Positions 16,027 through 24,524 are shown, counted from the stretch's first letter. The stretch: DNA of 64,000 nucleotides from Amycolatopsis sp. QT-25 (GCF_029369745.1 NZ_CP120210.1:5208001-5272000); one strand, 5' to 3'. Notes: a model not told the origin generated them from the letters alone. Numbers and translations are program-made.

Positions 16027-17157
16027 ATGACCGGACTCGATCGACGCACCTTCCTCGGCGCAGTCGGAGCGGCTGGACTCACGACCGTTTTCGGCTCCCA
16101 CCTCGCGAACGCCTCCGAACAATCCTGCGGACCGAAGGGAACCGGGGCCATCTACCTCAGCAGCTACACCAGTTCCGGGCACGGGCTCGATGTCGCTCAC
16201 CGGGACGCGGTGACCAACGCGGTCGTCGTCGACCGGACGATCCCGGGAGTCAGCAACGCCTCCTGGTTCGACATCAGCGCCGACCGCAAGACGCTCTACG
16301 TGACCAACGAGGACGAGAACGGCCAGATCTCCGCGTTCAGCCTGGCCGATCCGGTGAAACCCAGGCTGCTCAACAAGAAGTCGGCCAAGGGGAAGCACCC
16401 GACCCATCTGAGCGTCCACGCGAGCCAGAAGTACGTGCTGGCCGCGAACTACAGCAGCGGCAGCGTCGTCGTCCTCCCCATCCTCGCGGACGGGAGACTC
16501 GGCGACGTCGTCGATGTGGCTCAGCACAAGGGCGCCGAGCGTCAGGCGCACGCGCACCAGGTCGTCAACGATCCCACCGGCAAGTGGGTGCTCGCGGTCG
16601 ATCTCGGCGCGGATTCGGTCTACGTCTACGAACTCGACACCGCGACCGGGAAGCTCAAGCTGAACCAGCAGCTGAAACTCCCGTCGGGCGCCGGGCCGCG
16701 GCATCTGGCGTTCCACCCGAACGGCAGGTACGCGTACATCCTCGGGGAGCTGCGTGCCGAGGTGACCGTCGCGGCGTGGAACCCGACCACCGGGAAACTC
16801 ACCGCCGGACAGGTCGTTCCGGCCGTTCCCGCGGGCACGCCGGGTGAGCAGTACCCGGGCGAGATCGCCACGTCCAAGGACGGGAAGTTCGTCTACGCCT
16901 CGGTGCGTGGTTCCGACACGATCGCGTCGTTCGGCGTCGGCGAGGACGGGAAATCCTTGAGACTGCTGAACAACGCGCCCGTCGGCGGGGTGTATCCGCG
17001 GCACTTCACCCTCGACCCGACCGAGCGCTGGTTCTACGTCTCGAGCGACAAGTCCGGCACGCTCAGCTGGCTGCCGCGCGATCCCGCCACCGGTCTTCCC
17101 GGGGCCGTCGCCGGGAAGCTGGCGCTCCCCCAAGTCAATTCCGTCTTTTTCGCTTAA
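16027..17157 (+). CDS. Exported lactonase-family beta-propeller protein
   Basis: 376 residues, seven-bladed propeller of the 6-phosphogluconolactonase (YbhE/Pgl2) family. The N-terminus has a Tat-like signal: DRRTFLG followed by a hydrophobic stretch to about residue 32, so it should act outside the membrane. Repeated blade motifs are visible (DISADRKTLYVTNED, HLAFHPNGRYAYILGELRAE, EIATSKDGKFVYASVRGSDT, HFTLDPTERWFYVSSDKSG). An extracellular lactonase could open the 1,5-lactone that C1 oxidation of chitin produces before it hydrolyses to the aldonic acid. It sits between the GntP permease (27 bp) and the sugar-binding protein (10 bp). Confidence 0.85.
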   Translation: MTGLDRRTFLGAVGAAGLTTVFGSHLANASEQSCGPKGTGAIYLSSYTSSGHGLDVAHRDAVTNAVVVDRTIPGVSNASWFDISADRKTLYVTNEDENGQISAFSLADPVKPRLLNKKSAKGKHPTHLSVHASQKYVLAANYSSGSVVVLPILADGRLGDVVDVAQHKGAERQAHAHQVVNDPTGKWVLAVDLGADSVYVYELDTATGKLKLNQQLKLPSGAGPRHLAFHPNGRYAYILGELRAEVTVAAWNPTTGKLTAGQVVPAVPAGTPGEQYPGEIATSKDGKFVYASVRGSDTIASFGVGEDGKSLRLLNNAPVGGVYPRHFTLDPTERWFYVSSDKSGTLSWLPRDPATGLPGAVAGKLALPQVNSVFFA

Positions 17158-17167
17158 GGAGAAACCC

Positions 17168-18451
17168 ATGAGAACTCGCGTCCTCATCGCGGGCCTCGCG
17201 GCTGTCGGCCTCGTCACCGGCTGTGCACCGGCTCAGAACGCCCCGGCCGCGGGCGGCGGTGACGAGAAGTCCGGCACGGTCCGGGTCTGGCTGTTCGACG
17301 AAGCCAACCGCGCGCCGAAGGAGGCGGCGGTCAAGGAGGCGATCGCCGAGTTCAAGGCGGCGCACTCGGGCGTCGAGGTCGACGTCCAGTGGATTCCGGT
17401 GGAAGGCCGCGCGGACAAGTTCTCCGGTGCCTTCAACGATCCGGCCAGCGCGCCGGACGTCGCCGAATTCGGCAACACCGACGTGTCCAGCTACGCCGCC
17501 ACCGGCGCGCTGGCCGACCTGACCGGCGACCTTTCGTCGTGGAAGGAAGGGGCGGACGTCCTGCCCGCGGTACTGGAGACGGCGAAATCCGGCGGCAAGA
17601 CCTACGGGCTTCCGTGGTTCACCGGCATCCGCGCGTTGTACTACCGCACGGACCTCTTCGCCGAACTCGGCCTCAAGCCGCCGGCCACGCTGGCGGAGCT
17701 GACCGAGACCGCGAAGACGATCCGCGCCAGGAAGCCGGAGCTGTACGGCATCTCCGTCGGCGGCAAGTACACCTACGCGATGCTGCCGTTCCTGTGGGCG
17801 CACGGCGGTGAAATCGCCAAGCAGGACGGCGACAAATGGAAGTCGGCCCTGGACTCCGAGCAGGCCAAGGCCGGGGTGGCGGCGTACGCGAATCTGCTGA
17901 AGGCGGACATCTGCCCGCCCGAGCAGTGCGCCAACCTCACCGGGACGCAGAGCATCACGGCGTTCGCCGGCGGCAAGGCCGGGATGGCGATCGGTGGTGA
18001 CTTCAACCGCAAGGCCGTCGAGGCGGGCCAGGCGAAGGGCAAGTACGCGATCATCCCGATCCCGGGCACCGAGGCGGGCAAGATCGCCCCCGCGTTCGCG
18101 GGCGGCAACCTGCTCGGCGTGTTCAACGCGACGAAGCGCAAGGGCCTCGCGGTCGAGTTCACCCAGCTGCTCGGTGGCGCCAAGTACCAGGAGAAGATGT
18201 ACGTCGCCATGGGCAACCTGCCCACGCTCGGCAGCGTCCAGCAGAAGCTCGCCGCGAGCGACCCGTCGGTCAAGCCGTTCGTCGACACGCTCACCGCGGG
18301 CACCAAGTTCGTCCCCGCCACCGCGGCGTGGTCGAAGATCGACGCGCAGAACGTGCTGCCGACCGCGATCCAGCAGATCGCGACCGGCGGCAAGGATCCC
18401 GCCGCCGCGCTGGCCACCGCGTCCGCCGAGATGAACAAGGCGTTCGGCTAA
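17168..18451 (+). CDS. ABC transporter sugar-binding lipoprotein (DasA-like)
   Basis: 427 residues. The signal peptide ends in the lipobox LVTGC (Cys about residue 19), so it is a lipid-anchored substrate-binding protein on the outer face of the membrane. It is a cluster B/CUT1 sugar-binding protein: VRVWLFDEANRAPKEAAVKE at the start of the mature part and AFAGGKAGMAIGGDFNRKA in the middle. With the two permeases and the following hexosaminidase it reproduces the dasA-dasB-dasC-dasD order of Streptomyces chitobiose uptake. Here the cargo may be chitobiose or chitobionate (GlcNAc-GlcNAc1A). The start is ATG 17168 with a GGAGAAA Shine-Dalgarno. Confidence 0.9.
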   Translation: MRTRVLIAGLAAVGLVTGCAPAQNAPAAGGGDEKSGTVRVWLFDEANRAPKEAAVKEAIAEFKAAHSGVEVDVQWIPVEGRADKFSGAFNDPASAPDVAEFGNTDVSSYAATGALADLTGDLSSWKEGADVLPAVLETAKSGGKTYGLPWFTGIRALYYRTDLFAELGLKPPATLAELTETAKTIRARKPELYGISVGGKYTYAMLPFLWAHGGEIAKQDGDKWKSALDSEQAKAGVAAYANLLKADICPPEQCANLTGTQSITAFAGGKAGMAIGGDFNRKAVEAGQAKGKYAIIPIPGTEAGKIAPAFAGGNLLGVFNATKRKGLAVEFTQLLGGAKYQEKMYVAMGNLPTLGSVQQKLAASDPSVKPFVDTLTAGTKFVPATAAWSKIDAQNVLPTAIQQIATGGKDPAAALATASAEMNKAFG

Positions 18452-19411
18452 GTGGTCACGAAGGAGATTCCCCGCACCACGGCTCCGGCCGTCCCGGCAC
18501 GGCGGTCGCCCCGCCGTCGCCGGGACGGGCGGGCGGCCCTGCTCTATCTGGCGCCCGGCGGCATCCTGCTGCTGGCGATGCTGGTGTACCCGATCTACCA
18601 GCTCGTCCTGATCTCGTTCTACGACTACGGCCAGCCGCAGGCGGTCGGCAACGCGCCGCTGGTGTTCCTCGGTCTCCAGAACTACGTCGATCTGCTGGAG
18701 AACGTCCAGTTCTGGGAAGTGCTGGCCAAGACCCTCGGCTTCACCGCGGTCTGCGTCGTCGGCAGCCTCGCGCTCGGGACGGGGCTCGCCGTGCTGGCGA
18801 CCCGGGTCCGCGCCTGGGCACGGGTCCCGCTGTTCCTGGCGGCGCTGGCCGCGTGGGCGACGCCGGCGATGGCGGGCTCGTACGTCTGGCTGTTCCTGTT
18901 CGACGCCGACTTCGGGCTGGTCAACGAGGTGCTCTCGGGCCTCGGGTTCACCGGGATGGCGAACCACTCCTGGACCTTCGACACCTACAGCACGTTCGGG
19001 CTGGTGGCCGCCGAGGTCATCTGGTGTTCGTTCCCGTTCGTCATGGTGACGATGTACGCGGGACTCAAGGGAGTGCCGGAAGAGGTCGTCGAGGCCGCGT
19101 ACCTCGACGGCGCGTCGACCTGGCGCACCACGTGGTCGATCACGCTGCCGATGGTGCGGCCGCTGCTGACCATCGCCACGATCCAGTCGATCATCTGGGA
19201 CTTCAAGATCTTCACCCAGATCTACGTGATGACCAACGGCGGCGGCGTGGCCGGGCGCAACCTCGTGCTCAACGTCTTCGCCTATCAACAGGCCTTCGCC
19301 GGACAGGAATACGGTCTCGGCGCGGCGCTCGGAGTCGTGATGACCTTGCTGCTGCTGTCCATCACCGGGCTGTACGTCCGGTCGCAACGCCGGAGCGCGG
19401 GATGGGTGTGA
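18452..19411 (+). CDS. ABC sugar permease 1 (DasB-like)
   Basis: 319 residues, six transmembrane segments, with the EAA loop EEVVEAAYLDGASTWRTTWS before the last two helices, typical of CUT1 permeases. The N-terminus is very basic (PARRSPRRRRDGR). GTG 18452 directly follows the TAA of the binding-protein gene. It forms the membrane heterodimer with the next gene. No ATPase gene lies in the operon; a shared MsiK-type ATPase elsewhere is the usual solution in actinobacteria. Confidence 0.92.
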   Translation: MVTKEIPRTTAPAVPARRSPRRRRDGRAALLYLAPGGILLLAMLVYPIYQLVLISFYDYGQPQAVGNAPLVFLGLQNYVDLLENVQFWEVLAKTLGFTAVCVVGSLALGTGLAVLATRVRAWARVPLFLAALAAWATPAMAGSYVWLFLFDADFGLVNEVLSGLGFTGMANHSWTFDTYSTFGLVAAEVIWCSFPFVMVTMYAGLKGVPEEVVEAAYLDGASTWRTTWSITLPMVRPLLTIATIQSIIWDFKIFTQIYVMTNGGGVAGRNLVLNVFAYQQAFAGQEYGLGAALGVVMTLLLLSITGLYVRSQRRSAGWV

Positions 19412-20286
19412 CGACAGCGCCTGCCCGGCCGAGGTCCGGCCGGGTCAAGAAGCCCGGCAGGCTGATCGCCGAAATCCTCTGTGTGGTCATCGCGGGAATG
19501 GTCGCGTTCCCCGTGTACTGGATGGTGCTTTCGGCGTTCAAGCCCACCGGGCAGATCCAGGCGGAGAACCCCCGCCCCTGGACGCTCACACCGACCCTGG
19601 AGCACTTCGAACGGGTGCTGAGCGGCGAAGGGTTCGCGTTGTTCTTCCTGAACAGCGTGATCGTGGCCGTCGTGGTGGTGGCGTTGTCGCTGCTGCTCTC
19701 GTTCCTTTCGGCCGTCGCGCTGACGCGGTTCAACTTCAAGGGCAGGACCGTCCTGCTGGTGATGGTGCTGGTGGCGCAGATGGTGCCGGTCGAGGCGCTG
19801 ACCATTCCGCTGTTCTTCCTGATGCGGTCGGTCGGCGACGTGGCGCCGGCGTTCGGCACCAACCACCTCGGCTCGCTGATCCTGGTGCACCTGGCGTTCA
19901 GCCTGCCGTTCGCGATCTGGATGCTGCGCGGCTTCGTCGCCGCGGTGCCGCAGGAACTGGAAGAGGCCTCGAAGATCGACGGGGCGAGCCGGATGCGGTT
20001 CACCTGGCAGATCCTCTTCCCGCTGGTGGCGCCCGGGCTGGTGGCGATCAGCGTGCTGGCGTTCATCCACGCCTGGAACGACTTCCTGTTCGCCAAGACG
20101 TTCATCATCTCCAACACCGAGAACCAGACGCTCCCGCTCGCGATCCTGGTGTTCTTCAAACCGGAGGACACCGACTGGGGCGCGGTGATGGCCGGCTCGA
20201 CCCTGATGACCATTCCGGTGCTGGTGTTCTTCATTCTCGTGCAACGACGACTCGTGTCCGTCATGGGCGGCGCGGTGAAGGGCTGA
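19402..20286 (+). CDS. ABC sugar permease 2 (DasC-like)
   Basis: 294 residues, six transmembrane segments, EAA loop PQELEEASKIDGASRMRFTW. ATG 19402 (MGVTTAPARP) overlaps the previous gene by 10 bp and has GGAG 6 nt upstream; GTG 19408 with a 4-bp GTGA overlap is an alternative start. It ends VSMGGAVKG-like, as in CUT1 permeases. It pairs with the permease upstream; the GH20 gene follows after 1 bp. Confidence 0.92.
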   Translation: MGVTTAPARPRSGRVKKPGRLIAEILCVVIAGMVAFPVYWMVLSAFKPTGQIQAENPRPWTLTPTLEHFERVLSGEGFALFFLNSVIVAVVVVALSLLLSFLSAVALTRFNFKGRTVLLVMVLVAQMVPVEALTIPLFFLMRSVGDVAPAFGTNHLGSLILVHLAFSLPFAIWMLRGFVAAVPQELEEASKIDGASRMRFTWQILFPLVAPGLVAISVLAFIHAWNDFLFAKTFIISNTENQTLPLAILVFFKPEDTDWGAVMAGSTLMTIPVLVFFILVQRRLVSVMGGAVKG

Positions 20287-20287
20287 C

Positions 20288-21700
20288 ATGCCTGGCTTCG
20301 AAACCTTGCTCCCTCGTCCGGTCTCGGTGGAAACCTTGCCGGGACGCTGCCCGGTACCGTCCGAAGTGGACGTCCGTACCGACGCCGCACTGCCCGCCGA
20401 GGGTTACCGGCTGGAGATCGACCCGTCGGGCGTGACCCTGCACGCCGCCGACGCGGCAGGCGAGTTCTACGGCCGTCAGACCCTCCGGCAGCTCGTCGGA
20501 CCGGACGCGTTCCGGGCCGCGTCCATCCACGGTGGACAGCGGGAGATCCCGTGCGGGGTGGTGACCGACCATCCCCGATTCGCCTGGCGCGGCTGTCTGC
20601 TCGACGTGGCGAGGCATTTCCGGACCAAGGCCGAGGTGCTGCGGTTCGTCGACCTCATCGCCGCGCACAAGCTCAACGTGCTCAACCTGCACCTGACCGA
20701 CGACCAGGGCTGGCGGATCGAGGTCCCGGAGTTCCCCAGGCTGACCGAGGTCGGTGGCTGGCGGAAGTCGTCCATGGTCGGGCGGCACGACGGGCCGGAG
20801 CGGGACGGGCGGCCGCACGGCGGGTGCTACACGACCGACGACCTCCGCGAGATCGTCGCGTACGCCGCCGCGCGTTCGGTGACGGTGGTCCCGGAGGTCG
20901 ACATCCCCGGGCACGCGCGGGCCGCGATCGCCGCCTATCCCGAACTCGGGCCGGAAACCGCCGAACCGTGGGAAGTATGGACGAGCTGGGGCATCAGCAC
21001 GTCTCTGCTCAACACGAAGAAGTCCACAGTGGACTTCTTCAAGAGCATCTTCGACCACGTGCTGGACGTCTTCCCGTCGGAGGTCATCGCGCTCGGCGGC
21101 GACGAAGTACCCGGCGCGACCGAGGAGCACGGCTGGTTCGTGCGCGAGATCGCGCGGCATCTGGTCGAACGAGGACGTCGTCCGCTCGGCTGGGACGAGG
21201 TGCTCGAGGCGGGAGACCTGCCGCCGATGGTCATCGGCTCGTGGCAGAGCGAGGCGGCCGGGGTCCGCGCGGCGGCCGCGGGGCACGAGGTCGTCATGTG
21301 TCCCGAGGACCACGTGTACCTGGACCACCGGCAGTCCGACCATCCCGACGAACCGATCCCCGTCGGCTACCTGAGTACGCTGGAGAGCTTCTACGGCTAT
21401 GAGCCGGTGCCCGCCGACTTCCCCGACGGGAAGACGATTCTCGGCGCGCAGGCGCAGGTGTGGGCGGAGCATCTCGACACCGTTCGGCGGGTGGACTACG
21501 TCGCCTTCCCGCGACTGTGCGCTTTCGCCGAGGTGGCGTGGAGCAGCCCGGAGGGCCGGGACTACGCGGAGTTCCTGCCGCGTCTGCGGGACCACCACCT
21601 GCCGCGGCTGGACGCACTCGGCGTCGAATACCGGCCGCTCGACGGGCCGCTTCCCTGGCAGACGCGGCCTGGAGTTCCGGGACGGCCGCGACAGCGGTAG
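20288..21700 (+). CDS. GH20 beta-N-acetylhexosaminidase, cytoplasmic
   Basis: 470 residues. The GH20 barrel is clear: RGCLLDVARHF, NVLNLHLTDDQGWRIEVP, and the catalytic pair D272-E273 in ALGGDEVPGATEEHGW, where the Asp positions the substrate N-acetyl group and the Glu is the acid/base. There is no signal peptide, so it should act on imported oligomers, as a DasD-type enzyme would. It removes non-reducing GlcNAc; from chitobionate this would free GlcNAc and GlcNAc1A inside the cell, the latter feeding the deacetylase encoded upstream in the same operon. It is the last gene of the plus arm, followed by an inverted repeat. Confidence 0.93.
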   Translation: MPGFETLLPRPVSVETLPGRCPVPSEVDVRTDAALPAEGYRLEIDPSGVTLHAADAAGEFYGRQTLRQLVGPDAFRAASIHGGQREIPCGVVTDHPRFAWRGCLLDVARHFRTKAEVLRFVDLIAAHKLNVLNLHLTDDQGWRIEVPEFPRLTEVGGWRKSSMVGRHDGPERDGRPHGGCYTTDDLREIVAYAAARSVTVVPEVDIPGHARAAIAAYPELGPETAEPWEVWTSWGISTSLLNTKKSTVDFFKSIFDHVLDVFPSEVIALGGDEVPGATEEHGWFVREIARHLVERGRRPLGWDEVLEAGDLPPMVIGSWQSEAAGVRAAAAGHEVVMCPEDHVYLDHRQSDHPDEPIPVGYLSTLESFYGYEPVPADFPDGKTILGAQAQVWAEHLDTVRRVDYVAFPRLCAFAEVAWSSPEGRDYAEFLPRLRDHHLPRLDALGVEYRPLDGPLPWQTRPGVPGRPRQR

Positions 21701-21731
21701 CGGGCGTTTCCTGCGGGATGCCGGTCGTGGA

Positions 21732-21786
21732 GTACATGAAGGCCCCCTTCCGGTACCCAGGCGCAAGGATGGGGTCCTTCATGTAC
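21732..21786. terminator. Inverted repeat after the GH20 gene
   Basis: GTACATGAAGGCCCC at 21732-21746 pairs with GGGGTCCTTCATGTAC at 21771-21786 with one extra base. It carries the same TGAAGG core as other palindromes in the window. It probably ends the eight-gene transcript. Confidence 0.55.
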
Positions 21787-21811
21787 CGGGGAAAGGGGCC
21801 ATCATGGGGTG

Positions 21812-22393
21812 ATGAGTGATCAGTCCGGGCGATGGGTCGACGCCTCGCAGCTTCCCGAAGAACTCGTAGCGCTCATCGAAACCCTCCGCCCTGGTGAAAA
21901 CGTGCTCGTCATGCGGAACGGCGAGACCATCGCGACGATTTCCGGCGCCGCCCGTGAAGAACCGGTGCGTTCGACGGACTCCGACGACATCACGGTGGTG
22001 GCCACCGCCATGAAGCTGTCCGCGTCGGCGCGGGACTCGCTGTCCGAGCGGCTCGGCCCCGGCTACCTCGTCCTGGACCTGCGCTCGGCTCCTCCGAGCG
22101 TCGACGTCCTGCTGGTCCCACCGGGCAGCCCGCAGTTGATCGGCAACTTCCGCGCGCTGTACCCGAGGGCGCGGATCGTGATCACGGAGATCGAGGACGC
22201 CGAACTCGGCGTCAGATACGAGGGCCCGGTGCGCCGTCTCCTCGACGCCGGCGCCGAGGCCTACCTGCCGTCGAGCACGATCCCGCGGCTGGCGGAGCAA
22301 CTGGACCGGACCATGACCCAGCTGCGGCAACTCACCGGTGACACGTCGGCTCCCCTGACCATCGAAGCACCGGGAGGCCGCGCACTCGAGTGA
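21812..22393 (+). CDS. Hypothetical protein with Phd/YefM-like N-terminus
   Basis: 193 residues from ATG 21812 (a GTG sits just before it in frame). The first 55 residues (PEELVALIETLRPGENVLVM, then RNGETIATISG) resemble the small alpha-beta fold of Phd/YefM antitoxins. The remainder (about 60-190) is an unrecognised domain ending in a helical stretch (LAEQLDRTMTQLRQLTGD). No toxin gene adjoins it. No function is assigned. Confidence 0.7.
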   Translation: MSDQSGRWVDASQLPEELVALIETLRPGENVLVMRNGETIATISGAAREEPVRSTDSDDITVVATAMKLSASARDSLSERLGPGYLVLDLRSAPPSVDVLLVPPGSPQLIGNFRALYPRARIVITEIEDAELGVRYEGPVRRLLDAGAEAYLPSSTIPRLAEQLDRTMTQLRQLTGDTSAPLTIEAPGGRALE

Positions 22394-22399
22394 CTACCC

Positions 22400-22653
22400 G
22401 TCGGCGGCGGGTGGAGACCACACTCGATGCCGTACAGGGCGAAATCGGTGACCATCCCTCCGAAGACCCGGTAGCCGAACTTGTCGGCGAAGTGCACTAC
22501 ACCGTCGCCCTCCAGACCGGTGCCACCGCGCCGGCCGTGGACGATCGGCGAAAGGGTGACCTCGATGACGCGATCACGGGCGACGGTGCCGGCGGCCGGA
22601 CGGATCACGCCGAAACCACCGTGGTCTTTGTACGGACCTTGTGCGGCGGGTGG
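22400..22653 (-). pseudogene. Possible gene remnant, protein-like but without a start
   Basis: On the minus strand an open frame reads YKDHGGFGVIRPAAGTVARD and then VIEVTLSPIVHGRRGGTGLE, GDGVVHFADKFGYRVFGGMV, TDFALYGIECGLHPPPTG. The composition looks like a real protein, but the frame is closed by TAA just upstream (about 22654) with no good start, and its 3' part runs antisense into the gene at 21812. I do not recognise the family. Confidence 0.25.
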
Positions 22654-22667
22654 TTACGGTCCGCGGA

Positions 22668-23921
22668 ATGTCCTGGAAACTCCTTTCCGTGAGCGTGCTC
22701 GCCGCCCTCGCGTGCACCGGGTTCACGACGCCCGAAGCCGCGCCGAAGACCTATTACGTCGACCAGGTCTCCGGCAGCGACACCGCGAGCGGCACTTCGC
22801 AGCAGACTCCGTGGAGAACCCTGGCGAAGGTCTCCGCCACCACGTTCGCCGCGGGCGACACCGTCCTGTTGCGGCGCGGTCGTGCCTGGTCCGGCGGCCT
22901 CACCGTCAAAAGCTCGAACGTGACGATCGGCGCGTACGGCAGCGGCGCGCGGCCGATCGTCAAAGGCAACGGTGAGGCGTGTGTCGACCTCGTCGGCAGC
23001 GACATCGTGGTGAAGGACCTCCAGGTCGGCGTCGCGGCCGACGCGGGACGCTGTTCGTGGGCCGGGGTGAAGGTGTCCGGCGACCGCGACAAGGTGCTGT
23101 CGAATCTCATCACCGGCGCCGGCGCCGGCGTGTACATCGCGCCGTCGGCGGAGGGCACCGAGGTCACGCAGAACGACCTCGTCGACAACAACCACATGAC
23201 CGTCGTGACCCCTGGCGGCAACGACGACTCCGGTGCGTTCGCCGTCCTGGTCCAGGGCAACGGCTCCGACATCGGCTGGAACCGGATCAGCGGCTCGATC
23301 GCGAAAGCCGACGACTTCGGCGGCCTCGACGGCGCGGCGGTCGAGATCTTCTACGGCTCCCGCAACGTCATCCACCACAACATCTCCGAAGACAACGAGA
23401 CCTTCACTGAACTCGGCACGGACGCGAAGGACCCTGACGGCGTCTCGACCGGCAACGTCTTCGAATACAACGCGGTCTTCGGTGCCAAGACGCGCGGCGG
23501 GATCATCACGCGCGGCGCCGAGGACGGCAACGGACCGGTGCTCGGCACGGTGTTCCGCAACAACTCGCTCCGGCTCCCGAACGCCGAGTCGGAAGGTTTC
23601 GTCTGCTACGGCGGCTGCACGAACCAGCTGCTGACGATGACGCAGAACGTCGTCCAAGCGGCGTACAAGGTCGGCTACGCGGACGCGACCTTCACCGCGA
23701 CCGGCCACAACGTGTACTTCGGCGGGCTCCGGCAGTTCACTTCCGGCGCGACGGACAAGATCGCGGATCCGAAATTCACCTCGGCGACGAACCTGATCCT
23801 GCGGGCGGGAAGCCCGGCGATCGACCTCGGCACCACGAAGTACGACGACCGCGACGTCGACGGCAACCCGGTCTTCGCCGGCGCGCGGGTCGACGCGGGC
23901 GCCTACGAGTTCCAGGGCTAG
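22668..23921 (+). CDS. Secreted right-handed beta-helix (pectate-lyase-like) protein
   Basis: 417 residues from ATG 22668; an upstream in-frame start (22641) would put charged residues before the signal. The signal peptide is about residues 1-22 (MSWKLLSVSVLAALACTGFT), then TYYVDQVSGSDTASGTSQQTPW, the usual opening of parallel beta-helix polysaccharide-active proteins. Rungs with repeated N/I/V patterns follow (DKVLSNLITGAGAGVYIAPS, DIGWNRISGSIAKADDF, NVIHHNISEDNETFT). The C-terminal signature AGSPAIDLGTTKYDDRDVDG is common in such secreted proteins. It is probably an extracellular glycan-binding or lyase-type protein; the substrate is not evident. Confidence 0.82.
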   Translation: MSWKLLSVSVLAALACTGFTTPEAAPKTYYVDQVSGSDTASGTSQQTPWRTLAKVSATTFAAGDTVLLRRGRAWSGGLTVKSSNVTIGAYGSGARPIVKGNGEACVDLVGSDIVVKDLQVGVAADAGRCSWAGVKVSGDRDKVLSNLITGAGAGVYIAPSAEGTEVTQNDLVDNNHMTVVTPGGNDDSGAFAVLVQGNGSDIGWNRISGSIAKADDFGGLDGAAVEIFYGSRNVIHHNISEDNETFTELGTDAKDPDGVSTGNVFEYNAVFGAKTRGGIITRGAEDGNGPVLGTVFRNNSLRLPNAESEGFVCYGGCTNQLLTMTQNVVQAAYKVGYADATFTATGHNVYFGGLRQFTSGATDKIADPKFTSATNLILRAGSPAIDLGTTKYDDRDVDGNPVFAGARVDAGAYEFQG

Positions 23922-23932
23922 AACGCCGTGAA

Positions 23933-23969
23933 GGCCTCCTTCCCCACCGCGAGAGCGGGGAAGGAGGCC
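23933..23969. terminator. Terminator hairpin between convergent genes
   Basis: 13-bp perfect stem GGCCTCCTTCCCC / GGGGAAGGAGGCC with an 11-nt loop, between the beta-helix gene stop and the snapalysin stop. It belongs to the GAAGG-core repeat set of the window. Confidence 0.7.
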
Positions 23970-23975
23970 GGAGGG

Positions 23976-24524
23976 TCAGTTGTAGATGCGCTGCACGGTG
24001 CCGTTCGACAGCAAACCGTTGGCCCACAGCGAGTTCACCCGCGAGACTTCCTGGGCGTTCGGCTTCGCGTTGGTGCAGGACGGGCCGGCGCCGCCGCCGG
24101 ACATCAGTTCGGAGCACGGGCCCTGGTAGTGGTCCGGCAGGCCGAGCGCGTGGCCGGTCTCGTGCGCGGCGATCCGTGTCTGGTCGTACTGCTGCGCCTG
24201 CGTGTAGTCGATGAAGATGGTGCCGCGGCCGTGGCCGTCGGTCTCGGCGTACGAACCCGAGGGGTCGTTGCCTTCGGTGTAGCGCAGGGTGGCGCCCGAC
24301 GAGCTCTCCTGCAGCTTCACGTTGGCCACCGAGTTGTTCCAGTTCGCCACGCCCGCCCGGATGGCGGCGCGGAAGCTGGGCGCTCCCGAGGCGTCGTAGT
24401 AGACCGTGGTCGCCGCCGCGGCCTGCTGAGCGGGCTGGACCGCGGCCGTGGCCTGACCCGCGGTGACCGGGACGGCCAGCAGCGCCAAGCTGACGGACGC
24501 GGAGACGAAGAACTTCCTAGCCAT
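23976..24524 (-). CDS. Snapalysin-type secreted zinc metalloprotease (M7)
   Basis: 182 residues from ATG 24524. The signal peptide is about residues 1-28 (KFFVSASVSLALLAVPVTAG). The zinc motif HETGHALGLPDHYQGPCSEL matches the HExxHxxGxxD signature of snapalysins, in which Asp is the third ligand; the two Cys after it (in GPCSEL and PSCTNA) fit the single disulfide. The start is TTVYYDASGAPSFRAAIRAG. It is a small extracellular neutral protease. In Streptomyces a LysR-type activator is usually divergent; none is here. Confidence 0.92.
   Translation of the reverse strand: MARKFFVSASVSLALLAVPVTAGQATAAVQPAQQAAAATTVYYDASGAPSFRAAIRAGVANWNNSVANVKLQESSSGATLRYTEGNDPSGSYAETDGHGRGTIFIDYTQAQQYDQTRIAAHETGHALGLPDHYQGPCSELMSGGGAGPSCTNAKPNAQEVSRVNSLWANGLLSNGTVQRIYN

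Noticed and set aside
17135..19387. 750-codon minus-strand open frame
   Set aside because: Complement of the binding-protein and permease genes; Arg/Gln/His-rich with no recognisable motif.
9292..21700. Reading the locus simply as D-amino-acid catabolism
   Set aside because: It would explain the deacylase, deaminase and RidA, but not the KDG-type kinase, GntP permease, lactonase and hexosaminidase in the same units; kept only as the alternative to test.
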